This document shows, in pieces, positions 9,415-17,815 of a stretch of DNA of 64,000 nucleotides. The notes below the pieces were generated by a model. The model did not search any database and was not told where the DNA came from. It saw only the letters and a program-made list of their open reading frames with translations. The stretch is taken from assembly GCA_964473485.1 (NCBI GenBank), contig CAYYPH010000019.1, positions 15,522 to 79,521 of the forward strand, given 5' to 3'. The stretch comes from CAIVAT01 sp964473485. Its GTDB lineage: Bacteria > Bacteroidota > Bacteroidia > Bacteroidales > FEN-979. How positions within the stretch are numbered: position 1 is the stretch's first letter; each line of letters begins with the position of its first letter. The position numbers and the translations under genes are program-made.

Positions 9415-9422
9415 AAGGAGGT
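9415..9422 (+). promoter_or_regulatory. Strong Shine-Dalgarno sequence
   Basis: AAGGAGGT precedes the ATG at 9426 closely (GGAGG to ATG 4 nt). It confirms the start codon and is atypically strong for the phylum. Confidence 0.7.
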
Positions 9423-9425
9423 CAT

Positions 9426-10748
9426 ATGAAAAACACATCTACAATTGTCACAACCTGTGCCTTACTCTGTATCATCATGGGATGGAACAGGGCCGGCGCA
9501 CAGGATCCGCTTGAGTTCACCGGATCGATCTTCAATCCGGTCCTTGTACACGGTGGACCTGGTTCGTACGATGAAAACCTGCTCGTCGGATCCAATATTA
9601 CCTGGTCAGACGGTATTTTCTACCTCTATTATGTGGGGATCGGAATGAACGAGCAGGGTGTCTGTCTGGCCACCTCTGTTGATGGTTATATATTTGACAA
9701 ATCAGAAGATAATCCGCTGCTTACCCCATCAGGCACGGGATTTGATTCCCTGGGGGCAGGTAGCGGCCCTGTTGTAAAAGACGGGCAGACCTGGGTCATG
9801 TACTACAATGCACGTCAATATCCAGGATGGGGGCCCGGTGAATCTACCGGCAGGGCGACCGCCCAGGATCTTACCGGTCCATGGCAGAGGTCGGCGGGGC
9901 CTGTGATCACAGTGGGAAGTCCCGGGGAATGGGATGCCGCATTGATCAGCACCACTTCTGTTCTTCCCCTTGATACCGGAGGCTTCATCATGTATTACTA
10001 TGCTTCTGATGACTTCAACAATGCGTGGCTGATGGGGATGGCGACCTCCCCTGACGGCATCACCTGGAACAAATACAATGACCCGAACACCACCGATCCC
10101 CCATATGCCGAAAGCGACCCCATCCTCCCGGCCGGTGCGGCGGGCGAATTTGATGAATGGGGGGTTGTGGGTTCAGGCGTTGTAAGAATGCACGGTTTTT
10201 ATCATATGTATTATGCCGGATTGGGTCCGGGTCCCGGCGGATTTCGCACGGATGTCGGATATGCATACAGTACCGACGGTATCACCTGGGAGAAGTGGCC
10301 GGAGAATCCGGTCTATGTGCAGGAGAATGACCCTTACTTTGATCCCTCCACAATGATCTTCGAAAACAACGCGATCCTGGTCCATGGCGCCTACGTTTAC
10401 ATGTATTATGATTACGGGACAGTTGAGAACGCCATCGGGTTAGCCACGGCGCCTAACATCTGGGAAGGCATCGGAGACAGAACGACGAATGACGGATTAC
10501 GTATGACGAATTATCCCAACCCGGTCCGACAGTCAACCGTTTTCTGCTATTACCTTGATGAATACACCCATGTGAAACTCGAGGTTTTCGATGGTTACGG
10601 TAACAGGATTGCTATACCTGCGGATGAGAGCCAGACGGCCGGAGAACAACGGATATTGTGGAATGCCCGCGATCTTCCAGCGGGAATATACAACTACAGG
10701 CTGACTGCTAAAGGAATACAGGAAACAGGGAAACTCATCAAACTCTAA
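9426..10748 (+). CDS. Secreted GH43/GH130-like five-bladed propeller protein with T9SS tail
   Basis: A 440-aa protein with a signal peptide ending about GWNRAGAQ. Residues about 30-355 show the repeated blades of glycoside-hydrolase-type five-bladed propellers (YYVGIGMN, VCLATSVDG, WVMYYNAR, MGMATSPDGITW, HMYYAGLG, VGYAYSTDGITWEKW). These resemble the GH43/GH32/GH130 superfamily, acting on or binding oligosaccharides; the exact family cannot be fixed by eye. The last 75 residues are a T9SS sorting tail (NYPNPVRQSTV, LPAGIYNYRL, GKLIKL). The linker between them (10482-10514) is built from an ACGAATGACG-type repeat. It is controlled by promoter D and followed after 32 nt by the M28 peptidase, probably co-transcribed. 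Confidence 0.85.
   Translation: MKNTSTIVTTCALLCIIMGWNRAGAQDPLEFTGSIFNPVLVHGGPGSYDENLLVGSNITWSDGIFYLYYVGIGMNEQGVCLATSVDGYIFDKSEDNPLLTPSGTGFDSLGAGSGPVVKDGQTWVMYYNARQYPGWGPGESTGRATAQDLTGPWQRSAGPVITVGSPGEWDAALISTTSVLPLDTGGFIMYYYASDDFNNAWLMGMATSPDGITWNKYNDPNTTDPPYAESDPILPAGAAGEFDEWGVVGSGVVRMHGFYHMYYAGLGPGPGGFRTDVGYAYSTDGITWEKWPENPVYVQENDPYFDPSTMIFENNAILVHGAYVYMYYDYGTVENAIGLATAPNIWEGIGDRTTNDGLRMTNYPNPVRQSTVFCYYLDEYTHVKLEVFDGYGNRIAIPADESQTAGEQRILWNARDLPAGIYNYRLTAKGIQETGKLIKL
10482..10514. repeat. ACGAATGACG-type short repeat in the coding linker
   Basis: Four imperfect units of an ACGAAT/ACGGATT-like heptamer encode the linker RTTNDGLRMTNY, immediately before the YPNP start of the sorting tail. Its period and composition match the intergenic repeat style of this genome rather than conserved protein sequence. 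Confidence 0.5.
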
Positions 10749-10780
10749 GTGTAGATACTTTGCCCAATTGCCTGAAACAC

Positions 10781-12931
10781 ATGAGATCAATCTTGTATAT
10801 TATCCTTTTCTTTCCGTTACTGGCTGGTAAAGTTGAAGGCCAGAATCCGGTGATTCAGGCTTGCCTGGCAGAGGTGAATGCCGACAGTATCAAGGCAACC
10901 ATGCAGCGCCTGCAGGATTACGGAACACGTTACTTCATGGCAGGAAACCGTAAGGAGATCGCCACCTGGATCATGAACAGGTTCATGGGTTACGGATACA
11001 CGGCGGCGGCGCTGGATTCGGTACAGATGAAAAATTCCGATACTACGCTCTGGCAATACAACGTGGTTTGTACTATTCCCGGCATTAGCGCGCCCGGTGA
11101 GATCACTGTCGTCGGAGGTCATTACGACTCTTTCAATACCATCGACCCGATGGCCAGCGCCCCGGGAGCGGATGACAATGCTTCGGCCGTTGCGGCTACA
11201 CTTGAAATGGCAAGGGTGATAAAGGTGACTGGTTACCAGCCCGTATCCACCATCCGGTTCGTTCTCTTTGCAGCGGAAGAGTCCGGATTTGTAGGATCCT
11301 GGCATCAGGCCGGAAGGTCTGCCGATATGGGTGAAGACATACGGTTGATGTACAACATGGATATGATCGCCTTCGACACCGGTAACGTCAATACTGTTTT
11401 CCTGTTCAATTACAGGGGAGCTGAAAGTGCTTATAATCTGGCTTCCCGGGCTATTCAGCAATATACCGGACTCGATGTTCTTCCCGGACCCGCTGACCAC
11501 CAGAACAGATCCGATTCCTATGTTTACCGGGAGAAAGGATACCAGGTAACCTGGGCGAGAGAAAAAGTATTCAACGTCCATTATCATTCATCTGAGGATA
11601 TCGTGGCCAACTGCAACCTGTCCTATTGCGCGGAGGTGACCCGCGGAGTTCTTGCCGGTGTCCTGGAAATGCAGTACCGGCCCTTTCCACAGGGCATGGC
11701 TGCTGTCTCGTCTGAAAATGCCGTATCGGTTCACTGGAAACCCTGCCGCAACGGCAACCTGAAAGGCTTCAACATCTACCGGTCGGAAAACGACAGCAAC
11801 GCTTTTCAGAGACTAAACACAACGATGGTCAGGGATACGTTTTTTGTGGATCATTCCGTTCATCTGTCAAGAGATTATTATTACTATGTAACGCTTGTTA
11901 ACGATTCCATGCAGGAAAGCGTCCCTTCTCCAACGGTCAATGGGGCGCGGTTCAGATTCACCGACACACTTCTCGTGGTGGCCTGCCTGAAAGGTGAACA
12001 AAACACGCCCGATTCAATCCGGAACTTCTATGATTCCGTTCTCGACAGCATCCCTCACCGGTGGTTCGAAATGAACAAAAGTTCGCACCTCACCCTGGCC
12101 ACAATGTCACATTACCGGAATATGCTGTGGGTGATCAATTCCCTGGAATACGATAAGATTACCGTTCAGGTTGCACACGACCTTGAAGTCTTCTTCGCCA
12201 ACCACGGAAACATGATGTTCGCTGGATTTTCATTTGCCCGGTTCATGTTGGGCAACATTGGATTTCCGTCAAAGATCCCTGAAACTTCAATCCCTTTCCG
12301 ATATTTCAGGGCCGACTCGGTCGATAAAAGGATCTACAGCTATATGTACCGGACTTACCCGGATGATGAGGACTATGATACCTTGTATGTGGACACCCTG
12401 AAGAGTTTCAAACCGGGTTTCCCCGGGGAACTTTACAATATTGAGGTCTGTACCCCTGCCTTCGGAGGAAATCCAATTTACCGGTTCGATTCGAAGTACG
12501 ATCCAGGAACCACCCAGGGCGCCCAGCAGGGAAAGATTGTGGGAATGGAATATATGGGCAATGACTTCCGTACGTTACTCCTTAGCTTCCCACTCTTTTA
12601 CCTGGATACTTCCGATGCAAGGAGGCTGATGACCTACGTAGTAAGGAGCAGGTTTGCAAATCAAACGGGGGAACCAGAGGCCGGACGCCCGGCATGGTCA
12701 TCCCTTCAAATCTATCCGAATCCCTCCCCTGATTTGATTACCATTGCCGGCAATGAAGTCAGTATCCGCGGAGAGTTGTCGGTGATCCATATGAGCGGCC
12801 GGTTGGCGCTCAGGCAGCCCATCGGCCCTGGCAGATCCACCCTGAACATCGGTTCATTGCCGGCAGGTATCTATATCGTGAAGATCGTTTATGAAAATGG
12901 TTGTTTCGCAGGCAAATTCATCAAAAATTAG
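10781..12931 (+). CDS. Secreted M28-family zinc aminopeptidase with FnIII-like domain and T9SS tail
   Basis: The start at 10781 gives the signal peptide MRSILYIILFFPLLAGKVEG; a TTG 21 nt upstream is less likely. The peptidase domain (about 20-300) shows the two-zinc ligand set of M28: H114 (GGHYDS), D131 (GADDNAS), E166/E167 (FAAEESG), an Asp in NMDMIAFDTG and a His in HYHSSED. It should remove N-terminal residues from extracellular peptides. A fibronectin-III-like domain follows (VHWKPCRNGNLKGFNIYRS), then a region of unknown function, then a T9SS tail (YPNPSPDLITI, LPAGIYIVKI, GKFIKN). It sits 32 nt behind the GH43-like gene and ends at a strong terminator. Confidence 0.93.
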   Translation: MRSILYIILFFPLLAGKVEGQNPVIQACLAEVNADSIKATMQRLQDYGTRYFMAGNRKEIATWIMNRFMGYGYTAAALDSVQMKNSDTTLWQYNVVCTIPGISAPGEITVVGGHYDSFNTIDPMASAPGADDNASAVAATLEMARVIKVTGYQPVSTIRFVLFAAEESGFVGSWHQAGRSADMGEDIRLMYNMDMIAFDTGNVNTVFLFNYRGAESAYNLASRAIQQYTGLDVLPGPADHQNRSDSYVYREKGYQVTWAREKVFNVHYHSSEDIVANCNLSYCAEVTRGVLAGVLEMQYRPFPQGMAAVSSENAVSVHWKPCRNGNLKGFNIYRSENDSNAFQRLNTTMVRDTFFVDHSVHLSRDYYYYVTLVNDSMQESVPSPTVNGARFRFTDTLLVVACLKGEQNTPDSIRNFYDSVLDSIPHRWFEMNKSSHLTLATMSHYRNMLWVINSLEYDKITVQVAHDLEVFFANHGNMMFAGFSFARFMLGNIGFPSKIPETSIPFRYFRADSVDKRIYSYMYRTYPDDEDYDTLYVDTLKSFKPGFPGELYNIEVCTPAFGGNPIYRFDSKYDPGTTQGAQQGKIVGMEYMGNDFRTLLLSFPLFYLDTSDARRLMTYVVRSRFANQTGEPEAGRPAWSSLQIYPNPSPDLITIAGNEVSIRGELSVIHMSGRLALRQPIGPGRSTLNIGSLPAGIYIVKIVYENGCFAGKFIKN

Positions 12932-12949
12932 GCGGTAGAACTGTTCACC

Positions 12950-12991
12950 GGCGAGGGGCAATTCAACAATTTGCCTCTCGCCACCTTTTTT
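12950..12991 (+). terminator. Rho-independent terminator after the M28 gene
   Basis: GGCGAGGGGCAA pairs with TTTGCCTCTCGCC (11-bp stem including one G-U), followed by six Ts at 12986-12991. It ends the 9426-12931 transcription unit before kinase 3. Confidence 0.8.
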
Positions 12992-13022
12992 CATACATTT
13001 ACTACGGCCAACATCACCTTCC

Positions 13023-15422
13023 ATGTCGGTAATGTTCAGTTCTCTCCGCCTGATACCTTTCCGGGCATATCTGCTGGTATTCCTTGTCATTCTGGTCAAT
13101 TCCATTTACTTCTGTTACAAAGGCAAATATCCGGACGACGGAATGATCCTTCGATCAGAAAATGGCCGGTGGATCGCTGATCAATTCAGGCATGGCAGTC
13201 CTGCGTATAACGCGGGTGTCAGATCCGGTGACATCATACGTTCCATTGGTGGAGGGTCGGTTGAAGCCTGGCTCAACAATAATTCAGGGCTGAAGGCCGG
13301 CGAAACAGTCATTTACCGGATTGAAAGAAACGGCCGTCCTCTCCAGATAAGGGTTACAATGACTTCCTATTTTTCAGAGGCGGCCGGTTTTTTCTGGCTG
13401 ATCCTTATTCTACCCACCATGTTCAGCATTGCATCGCTTTACCTGCTGTGGAAAAAACCGAAAGAAAAGGCCGCCTGGCTGTTTTTCATCTTTCTACAGT
13501 TGTTCGCGGTAAACACAAACGCATTATCCCTGCATTTTCCGGAATTTTTATCCATCCTGGCTTGCAATGTCTTTTTATTGTCCGGGACATTGCTTGGCCC
13601 TGTCCTGATCCATTTCCACCTGGTTTTCCCCAAACCTGCCAGCCTCCTCAGGCGCTTTACATGGCTCCCGCTCGTTTTCTACCTCGCGGGTATCCTGATT
13701 TTCATTCCCTATTCCATCATTCAATACCATTGGGCAATTTCTGATCTGCGCATCGGCACCATGTACGGTGATATGGACCGGATTGGTCTTACCTGGATGG
13801 CGCTGGCCTATACGATTGCTTTGCTTACAGCCATCTATCAGTTATTGACCAGCAGGGATACCTTGTCGCGGAATCAGCAACGAATGGTCATTATCGGTTC
13901 ATTTTTTGGGTTTTTCACCCCGGTAGGATATGCCTTGTTCTATCATTCGGTCAACCAACTGAACAATTATATCCTTTTCATCATGGTTCCCCATGGAACC
14001 GGGAGTCTGATCATGATCTGCTGCATCCTGGTGGCCATCTTTCGTTTCCACATCTGGGATATGGAGTTGATCATCCGCAAGGCCCTGCTCTACCTTGTTG
14101 CAACGGCATTCATCATCCTTTCTTATCTGCTGCTGATCTGGTTAGTGGATCTGATCGTCCTGAAGGAGTCGGATCTCAGCCGTTTTCTTGTTCTGGGCAT
14201 TTCGGTGATCCTTTTCCTCGTACTGCGCGACCGGCTGCAGCGGTTTACCGACCTGCTTTTTCACCGTGAAAGCTACGATTCAGCCACCGTCGTTTCCGGA
14301 TTTGAAACCAGTCTCGCAGGGATATACCGCTTTGATGAACTGAAAGAAAAGATCGCACAAAGCATCGACGCGATCTTTCATTTCAAATCCTTTGCCTTTA
14401 ATCTGAAGAAGAAAGGGCTGATCTATGACCCGGTATTTGTCCTCGGCGCCGGCAGTTCCGTCGAGGGGCAGGAATATGGGATAGACCGGGAGTTTGAAGA
14501 CAGACTTCGGAAATCGAAGGTCTTTTCCCCGAAAGAAATAACCAACAAACCTCAAATATTTGAAAAAATCAACGGCGAACTGGTCATTCCCATGGTGTCC
14601 GGCGGGCAACCGAACGGTTTCTTCATATGCGGGCAGAAGAGGTCGGAAAGGATCTACTCGAGACAGGACATCCAGTTGCTGCATCTGCTTGCACAGCGGG
14701 TGATTGCACTGCTGCATACGGCCGGTCTTTTTCAAAAAGACCTGGACCGTCAGCTCATGCTTGAAAGGGAAAGGGCGAGGATCTCGCACGACATGCACGA
14801 TGACGTAGGAGCCAGTCTTACCCGTATCTCCATCCTAAGCGAACTCGCAAAAAACAAGGCAGAAACAGACAAGGAGACCAGGCAATGGCTTGAACAGATC
14901 TCCTCCACGTCGCGCAGCGTCACCGAGGAGATGAGCCAGATCATCTGGGCGCTGAACCCGAAGAATGACACACTGGAAGGCCTGATCGCCTACATCCGGC
15001 GTTTCGTCGGCGAATACCTCGAACCGACCTCCGTTTCCTGCCGGTTCAACCTGCCTGATTGCCTGCCGGACCTGCCGCTGACCGTTGAAGTTCGCCGGAA
15101 TATTTACCTGGTCGTCAGGGAGGCATTGCACAATGTGGTCAAGCATTCAGAGGCGAGTGAGGTTGTCATAGGCCTCACCTCCGTTGGAGATTCTTTGACC
15201 TCACCCCCCAGCCCCCTCTCCTTCAAGGAGAGGGGGAGTAAGGGGGAGAAGTCATTTACTATCTCCATCTCCGACAACGGCAAAGGGTTCGATCCCTCCG
15301 CCCTGGAATTCCCAGGCAACGGGCTGGTCAACATGAAAAAGAGGATGGAAGAAACCGGCGGGAGGCTTGACTTGAAGAGTGTACCAGGTGAAGGAACAAT
15401 GGTAAAACTTGAGATTCCGTGA
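13023..15422 (+). CDS. Membrane sensor histidine kinase 3, PDZ-multiTM-GAF-HisKA_3
   Basis: A 799-aa paralogue of the kinases at 3 and 5507. TM1 (about 11-30), PDZ-like domain (about 35-105, with GSPAYNAGVRSGDIIRSIGG), about eight TM helices with HFHLVFPKP, a GAF-like segment, HisKA_3 with phospho-His 592 (ISHDMHDDVG), and HATPase (REALHNVVKHSE, DNGKGFDP, GNGLVNMKKRM). It is paired with the regulator 94 nt downstream. A TACATTTA sequence just before the ATG may be its -7 box. The HATPase holds a palindromic repeat (15200-15250), and the 3' end from the repeat onward is nearly the same as in kinase 2, suggesting gene conversion. Confidence 0.95.
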   Translation: MSVMFSSLRLIPFRAYLLVFLVILVNSIYFCYKGKYPDDGMILRSENGRWIADQFRHGSPAYNAGVRSGDIIRSIGGGSVEAWLNNNSGLKAGETVIYRIERNGRPLQIRVTMTSYFSEAAGFFWLILILPTMFSIASLYLLWKKPKEKAAWLFFIFLQLFAVNTNALSLHFPEFLSILACNVFLLSGTLLGPVLIHFHLVFPKPASLLRRFTWLPLVFYLAGILIFIPYSIIQYHWAISDLRIGTMYGDMDRIGLTWMALAYTIALLTAIYQLLTSRDTLSRNQQRMVIIGSFFGFFTPVGYALFYHSVNQLNNYILFIMVPHGTGSLIMICCILVAIFRFHIWDMELIIRKALLYLVATAFIILSYLLLIWLVDLIVLKESDLSRFLVLGISVILFLVLRDRLQRFTDLLFHRESYDSATVVSGFETSLAGIYRFDELKEKIAQSIDAIFHFKSFAFNLKKKGLIYDPVFVLGAGSSVEGQEYGIDREFEDRLRKSKVFSPKEITNKPQIFEKINGELVIPMVSGGQPNGFFICGQKRSERIYSRQDIQLLHLLAQRVIALLHTAGLFQKDLDRQLMLERERARISHDMHDDVGASLTRISILSELAKNKAETDKETRQWLEQISSTSRSVTEEMSQIIWALNPKNDTLEGLIAYIRRFVGEYLEPTSVSCRFNLPDCLPDLPLTVEVRRNIYLVVREALHNVVKHSEASEVVIGLTSVGDSLTSPPSPLSFKERGSKGEKSFTISISDNGKGFDPSALEFPGNGLVNMKKRMEETGGRLDLKSVPGEGTMVKLEIP
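15200..15250. repeat. Palindromic repeat inside the kinase ATPase domain (copy 3)
   Basis: CCCCCTCTCCTT (15212-15223), a one-base centre, and AAGGAGAGGGGG (15225-15236) form a perfect 12-bp hairpin, flanked by CACCCCCC and GGGGGAG. It is translated in frame as a loop (SPPSPLSFKERGSKG) before the G1 box. Confidence 0.8.
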
Positions 15423-15452
15423 TACACACCCTCTCAGGGTGCAGGTAAGAAA

Positions 15453-15499
15453 TACTACTTTTTGGTGATACCTTTTCTCTTGCGATCATTGTAATTTAG
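15453..15499 (+). promoter_or_regulatory. Regulon promoter E, before response regulator 2
   Basis: TACTACTTTTTGGTGAT (15453-15469) then ACC; -7 box TAATTTAG (15492-15499), 27 nt after the TTG of the element. The ATG is 17 nt past the -7 box, exactly as for regulator 1. GATACC replaces the -33 TTG. Confidence 0.7.
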
Positions 15500-15516
15500 C
15501 TGTTAATTAATATCGG

Positions 15517-16170
15517 ATGAAATACACGGGAAATGAATATACAGAACCTATCCGGATTGCCCTGGTAGAAGATGATAAAACCGTCAGGGAAGGATTGCAG
15601 ATGCTCCTCAATGGCTCCCCCGGATTCACCTGCGTGGCTGCATACAACAGCGGGGAAGATGCCCTTGCAGGGATTCCTGATATGCTGCCGGAAGTGACGC
15701 TTATGGACATCAACCTTCCCGGCATCAACGGTATCGAATGTATACTTAAGCTCAAGGAACAGCAATTACCCATTCTCTTCATCATGCTGACGGTTTTCGA
15801 AGACGCCGACGCCATCTTCCGGTCGCTTTCAGCAGGTGCATGCGGATATTTACTCAAACATACCCCACCCGCAAAACTGCTGGAAGCCATCCAGGATGTC
15901 TACCGGGGCGGTTCTCCCATGTCGGGGGAGATCGCACGAAAGGTGGTTCAGTCATTTCAGCAGGTACCCGCAAAAAACCATGACCAGGCCAACCTGACGA
16001 AACGGGAAGAGGAGATCCTCAACCTCCTGTCGCAAGGATATTTTTACAAAGAGATCGCCCATTCTCTTTCCATCAGCGTCGAAACCGTCCGCACCCACAT
16101 TCGCAACATCTACGAAAAGCTACAGGTCAGGACCCGGACGGAGGCAATTCTGAAGTACTTGGGAAAGTAG
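15517..16170 (+). CDS. NarL/LuxR-family response regulator 2
   Basis: A 217-aa paralogue of the regulator at 2354 and the same length. Receiver domain with ALVEDD, phospho-acceptor D64 (LMDINLPG), Thr in MLTVFED and Lys in YLLKHTPP. LuxR-type HTH at the C-terminus (LTKREEEIL, SVETVRTHIRNIYEKLQV). It follows kinase 3 but has its own promoter E bearing the shared element, so it probably controls itself. It is a candidate DNA-binding protein for the TACTACTTTTTGGTGAT sites (inference). Confidence 0.95.
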   Translation: MKYTGNEYTEPIRIALVEDDKTVREGLQMLLNGSPGFTCVAAYNSGEDALAGIPDMLPEVTLMDINLPGINGIECILKLKEQQLPILFIMLTVFEDADAIFRSLSAGACGYLLKHTPPAKLLEAIQDVYRGGSPMSGEIARKVVQSFQQVPAKNHDQANLTKREEEILNLLSQGYFYKEIAHSLSISVETVRTHIRNIYEKLQVRTRTEAILKYLGK

Positions 16171-16210
16171 GCAGTAGGCAGTTTCAAGTTGGCAGTTGCC
16201 AGTTGGCAGT
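16169..16210. repeat. GGCAGTT-type intergenic short repeat
   Basis: GGCAGTAGGCAGTTTCAAGT and GGCAGTTGCCAGTTGGCAGT form a period-7 tract filling the gap between regulator 2 and the kelch-like gene. Confidence 0.65.
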
Positions 16211-16248
16211 CGATCGTAAACGGGAGTCACCAGAAAAAATATATGGCC

Positions 16249-17595
16249 ATGAAAACAAAATGTTCATTATTTGCGATTTTCCTTTTTGCCACCATTTTTA
16301 CCATGGGGCAATGGACCACCACCTATTTTTCGCAGGCAGTCATTCGAACGGGTGGTGTGAAACTCGGCAACAAAGCTTGTTTCGCGGGGGGCTCGTCGGC
16401 CAACGCGGGAAACTGGTTTGATACCGACAATATCGAGATCTACGACATGGCAACCGGGACCTGGGAGATCGACCATCTGACCCAGGCACGAGCCTATGCC
16501 GTCGGGGTGACCTGCGGCGACAAGGCTTTTTTCGCCGGGGGGTTGATGAGCTATCCTTTTCCTTCATCAAGAGTGGATATCATTACCACTGCAGGGATAT
16601 GGGATTATTACGACCTCTCCATCCCCAGGTTTTCCCTTGCTGCGGTGGCCAACGACACCCTGGCATTGTTTGCAGGCGGTGTGGATATCAGCCTGAACCA
16701 GGTTTATGATGTGGTCGACATGTACCATGCGAACACAAATACCTGGACGCTTTCAAACCTCTCGGTACCGCGGTGCGCAATGGGATTTGCGGCGGTCGGC
16801 GGCCGGGCCTTCTTTGCCGGGGGCATGAATGTCGACAACAGCATGGTTTACAACAGGGTCGACATCTACAATTTTTCCGACGGAACCTGGGACACGGCTT
16901 CCCTCTCGCAGGCAAGGGGCCATATCGGGACCACTGTGGTCGGCCAGAAGGTGATCTTTGCCGGGGGCAGCCTGGCAAACAGCGTGGTGAGCGACCGGGT
17001 CGACATCTTTGACCTGGGCACAGGCCAATGGAGCACTACGACCATGCCCGCGCCCAAGGCATTTTCCATCCATCAATCGGTTACCTTCGGCGATAAAGCC
17101 TGGTTCGTTGCAGGATCCGTCTTCAACAACGGCTGGGATACCGATTCGGATACCATCGACATCTTTGACCCGGCCGACAACACCTGGTCGGTTTTGATCA
17201 TGCCGAGCCGGCTCAACGACCATACGGTGATTGTGATGGACACCTCGGTGCTGATCGGGGGCGGCTGGACATTCACAACCTACCCCTGGGGAAATCCACA
17301 GGACGAGATGTATATCTACAGTGATCCCTCCGTTGGCACCGGCCGCAACCATCCAAATAGCAAAGATATGGTGCTGTATCCCAATCCTGCCAGGGGAACG
17401 ATTACGATCGAAACACGGAGGGTTCCGGCAGGAACAAGTCTAATCATCTCCGGCATTCAGGGTCGCCCCCATATGGTTGTACCCATCACCCAGGGAAGAG
17501 CGACGGCCGACATCCGGGAGTTGCCGGCAGGCATCTATATTGTGCAGCTGACAACCGCAAACTCTTCATTGGTCGCAAAGTTTGTCAAGGAGTGA
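16249..17595 (+). CDS. Secreted kelch-like propeller protein with T9SS tail
   Basis: The start at 16249 gives signal peptide MKTKCSLFAIFLFATIFTMG; an ATG at 16243 is an equal alternative, and the repeat tract upstream makes the TTG at 16189 unlikely. About six kelch-type units run from residue 25 to 370, each with (A/F)FAGG, VDIY(N/D) and a W motif (GTWEID, NTWTLSN, GTWDTAS, GQWSTT, NTWSVL). The C-terminus (YPNPARGTITI, LPAGIYIVQL, VAKFVKE) is a T9SS sorting tail. Probably a surface or extracellular binding protein. It follows regulator 2 with no promoter seen between, so it may be co-transcribed. Confidence 0.9.
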   Translation: MKTKCSLFAIFLFATIFTMGQWTTTYFSQAVIRTGGVKLGNKACFAGGSSANAGNWFDTDNIEIYDMATGTWEIDHLTQARAYAVGVTCGDKAFFAGGLMSYPFPSSRVDIITTAGIWDYYDLSIPRFSLAAVANDTLALFAGGVDISLNQVYDVVDMYHANTNTWTLSNLSVPRCAMGFAAVGGRAFFAGGMNVDNSMVYNRVDIYNFSDGTWDTASLSQARGHIGTTVVGQKVIFAGGSLANSVVSDRVDIFDLGTGQWSTTTMPAPKAFSIHQSVTFGDKAWFVAGSVFNNGWDTDSDTIDIFDPADNTWSVLIMPSRLNDHTVIVMDTSVLIGGGWTFTTYPWGNPQDEMYIYSDPSVGTGRNHPNSKDMVLYPNPARGTITIETRRVPAGTSLIISGIQGRPHMVVPITQGRATADIRELPAGIYIVQLTTANSSLVAKFVKE

Positions 17596-17612
17596 CCGGC
17601 CATACCCAGAAA

Positions 17613-17659
17613 TACTACTAATTGGTGATTGATTCCCCCTCGTCACAAAAGTAACTTTG
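17613..17659 (+). promoter_or_regulatory. Regulon promoter F, before the second YCF48-like T9SS gene
   Basis: TACTACTAATTGGTGAT (17613-17629) overlaps a -33 TTG (17629-17631), then 20 nt, then TAACTTTG (17652-17659). The element TTG to -7 spacing is 27 nt, identical to sites B, C and E. The start of translation lies 150 nt downstream, giving a long leader. Confidence 0.7.
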
Positions 17660-17815
17660 TTCGTCGGTTATCAACTGCACTGCCCGGATACCTGATAAGA
17701 CTGATCATCCACCGGACACCGCGCTGATCGATATTCCCCAATGGCGACAGGACATCATTTGTCAAAATTTCATAAGACCATGAAAAATATTGGTTCGAAG
17801 AAACACAAACCGAAT

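Noticed and set aside
10760..10780. TTG at 10760 as start of the M28 gene
   Set aside because: It would place seven polar residues before a standard signal peptide that starts with ATG at 10781.
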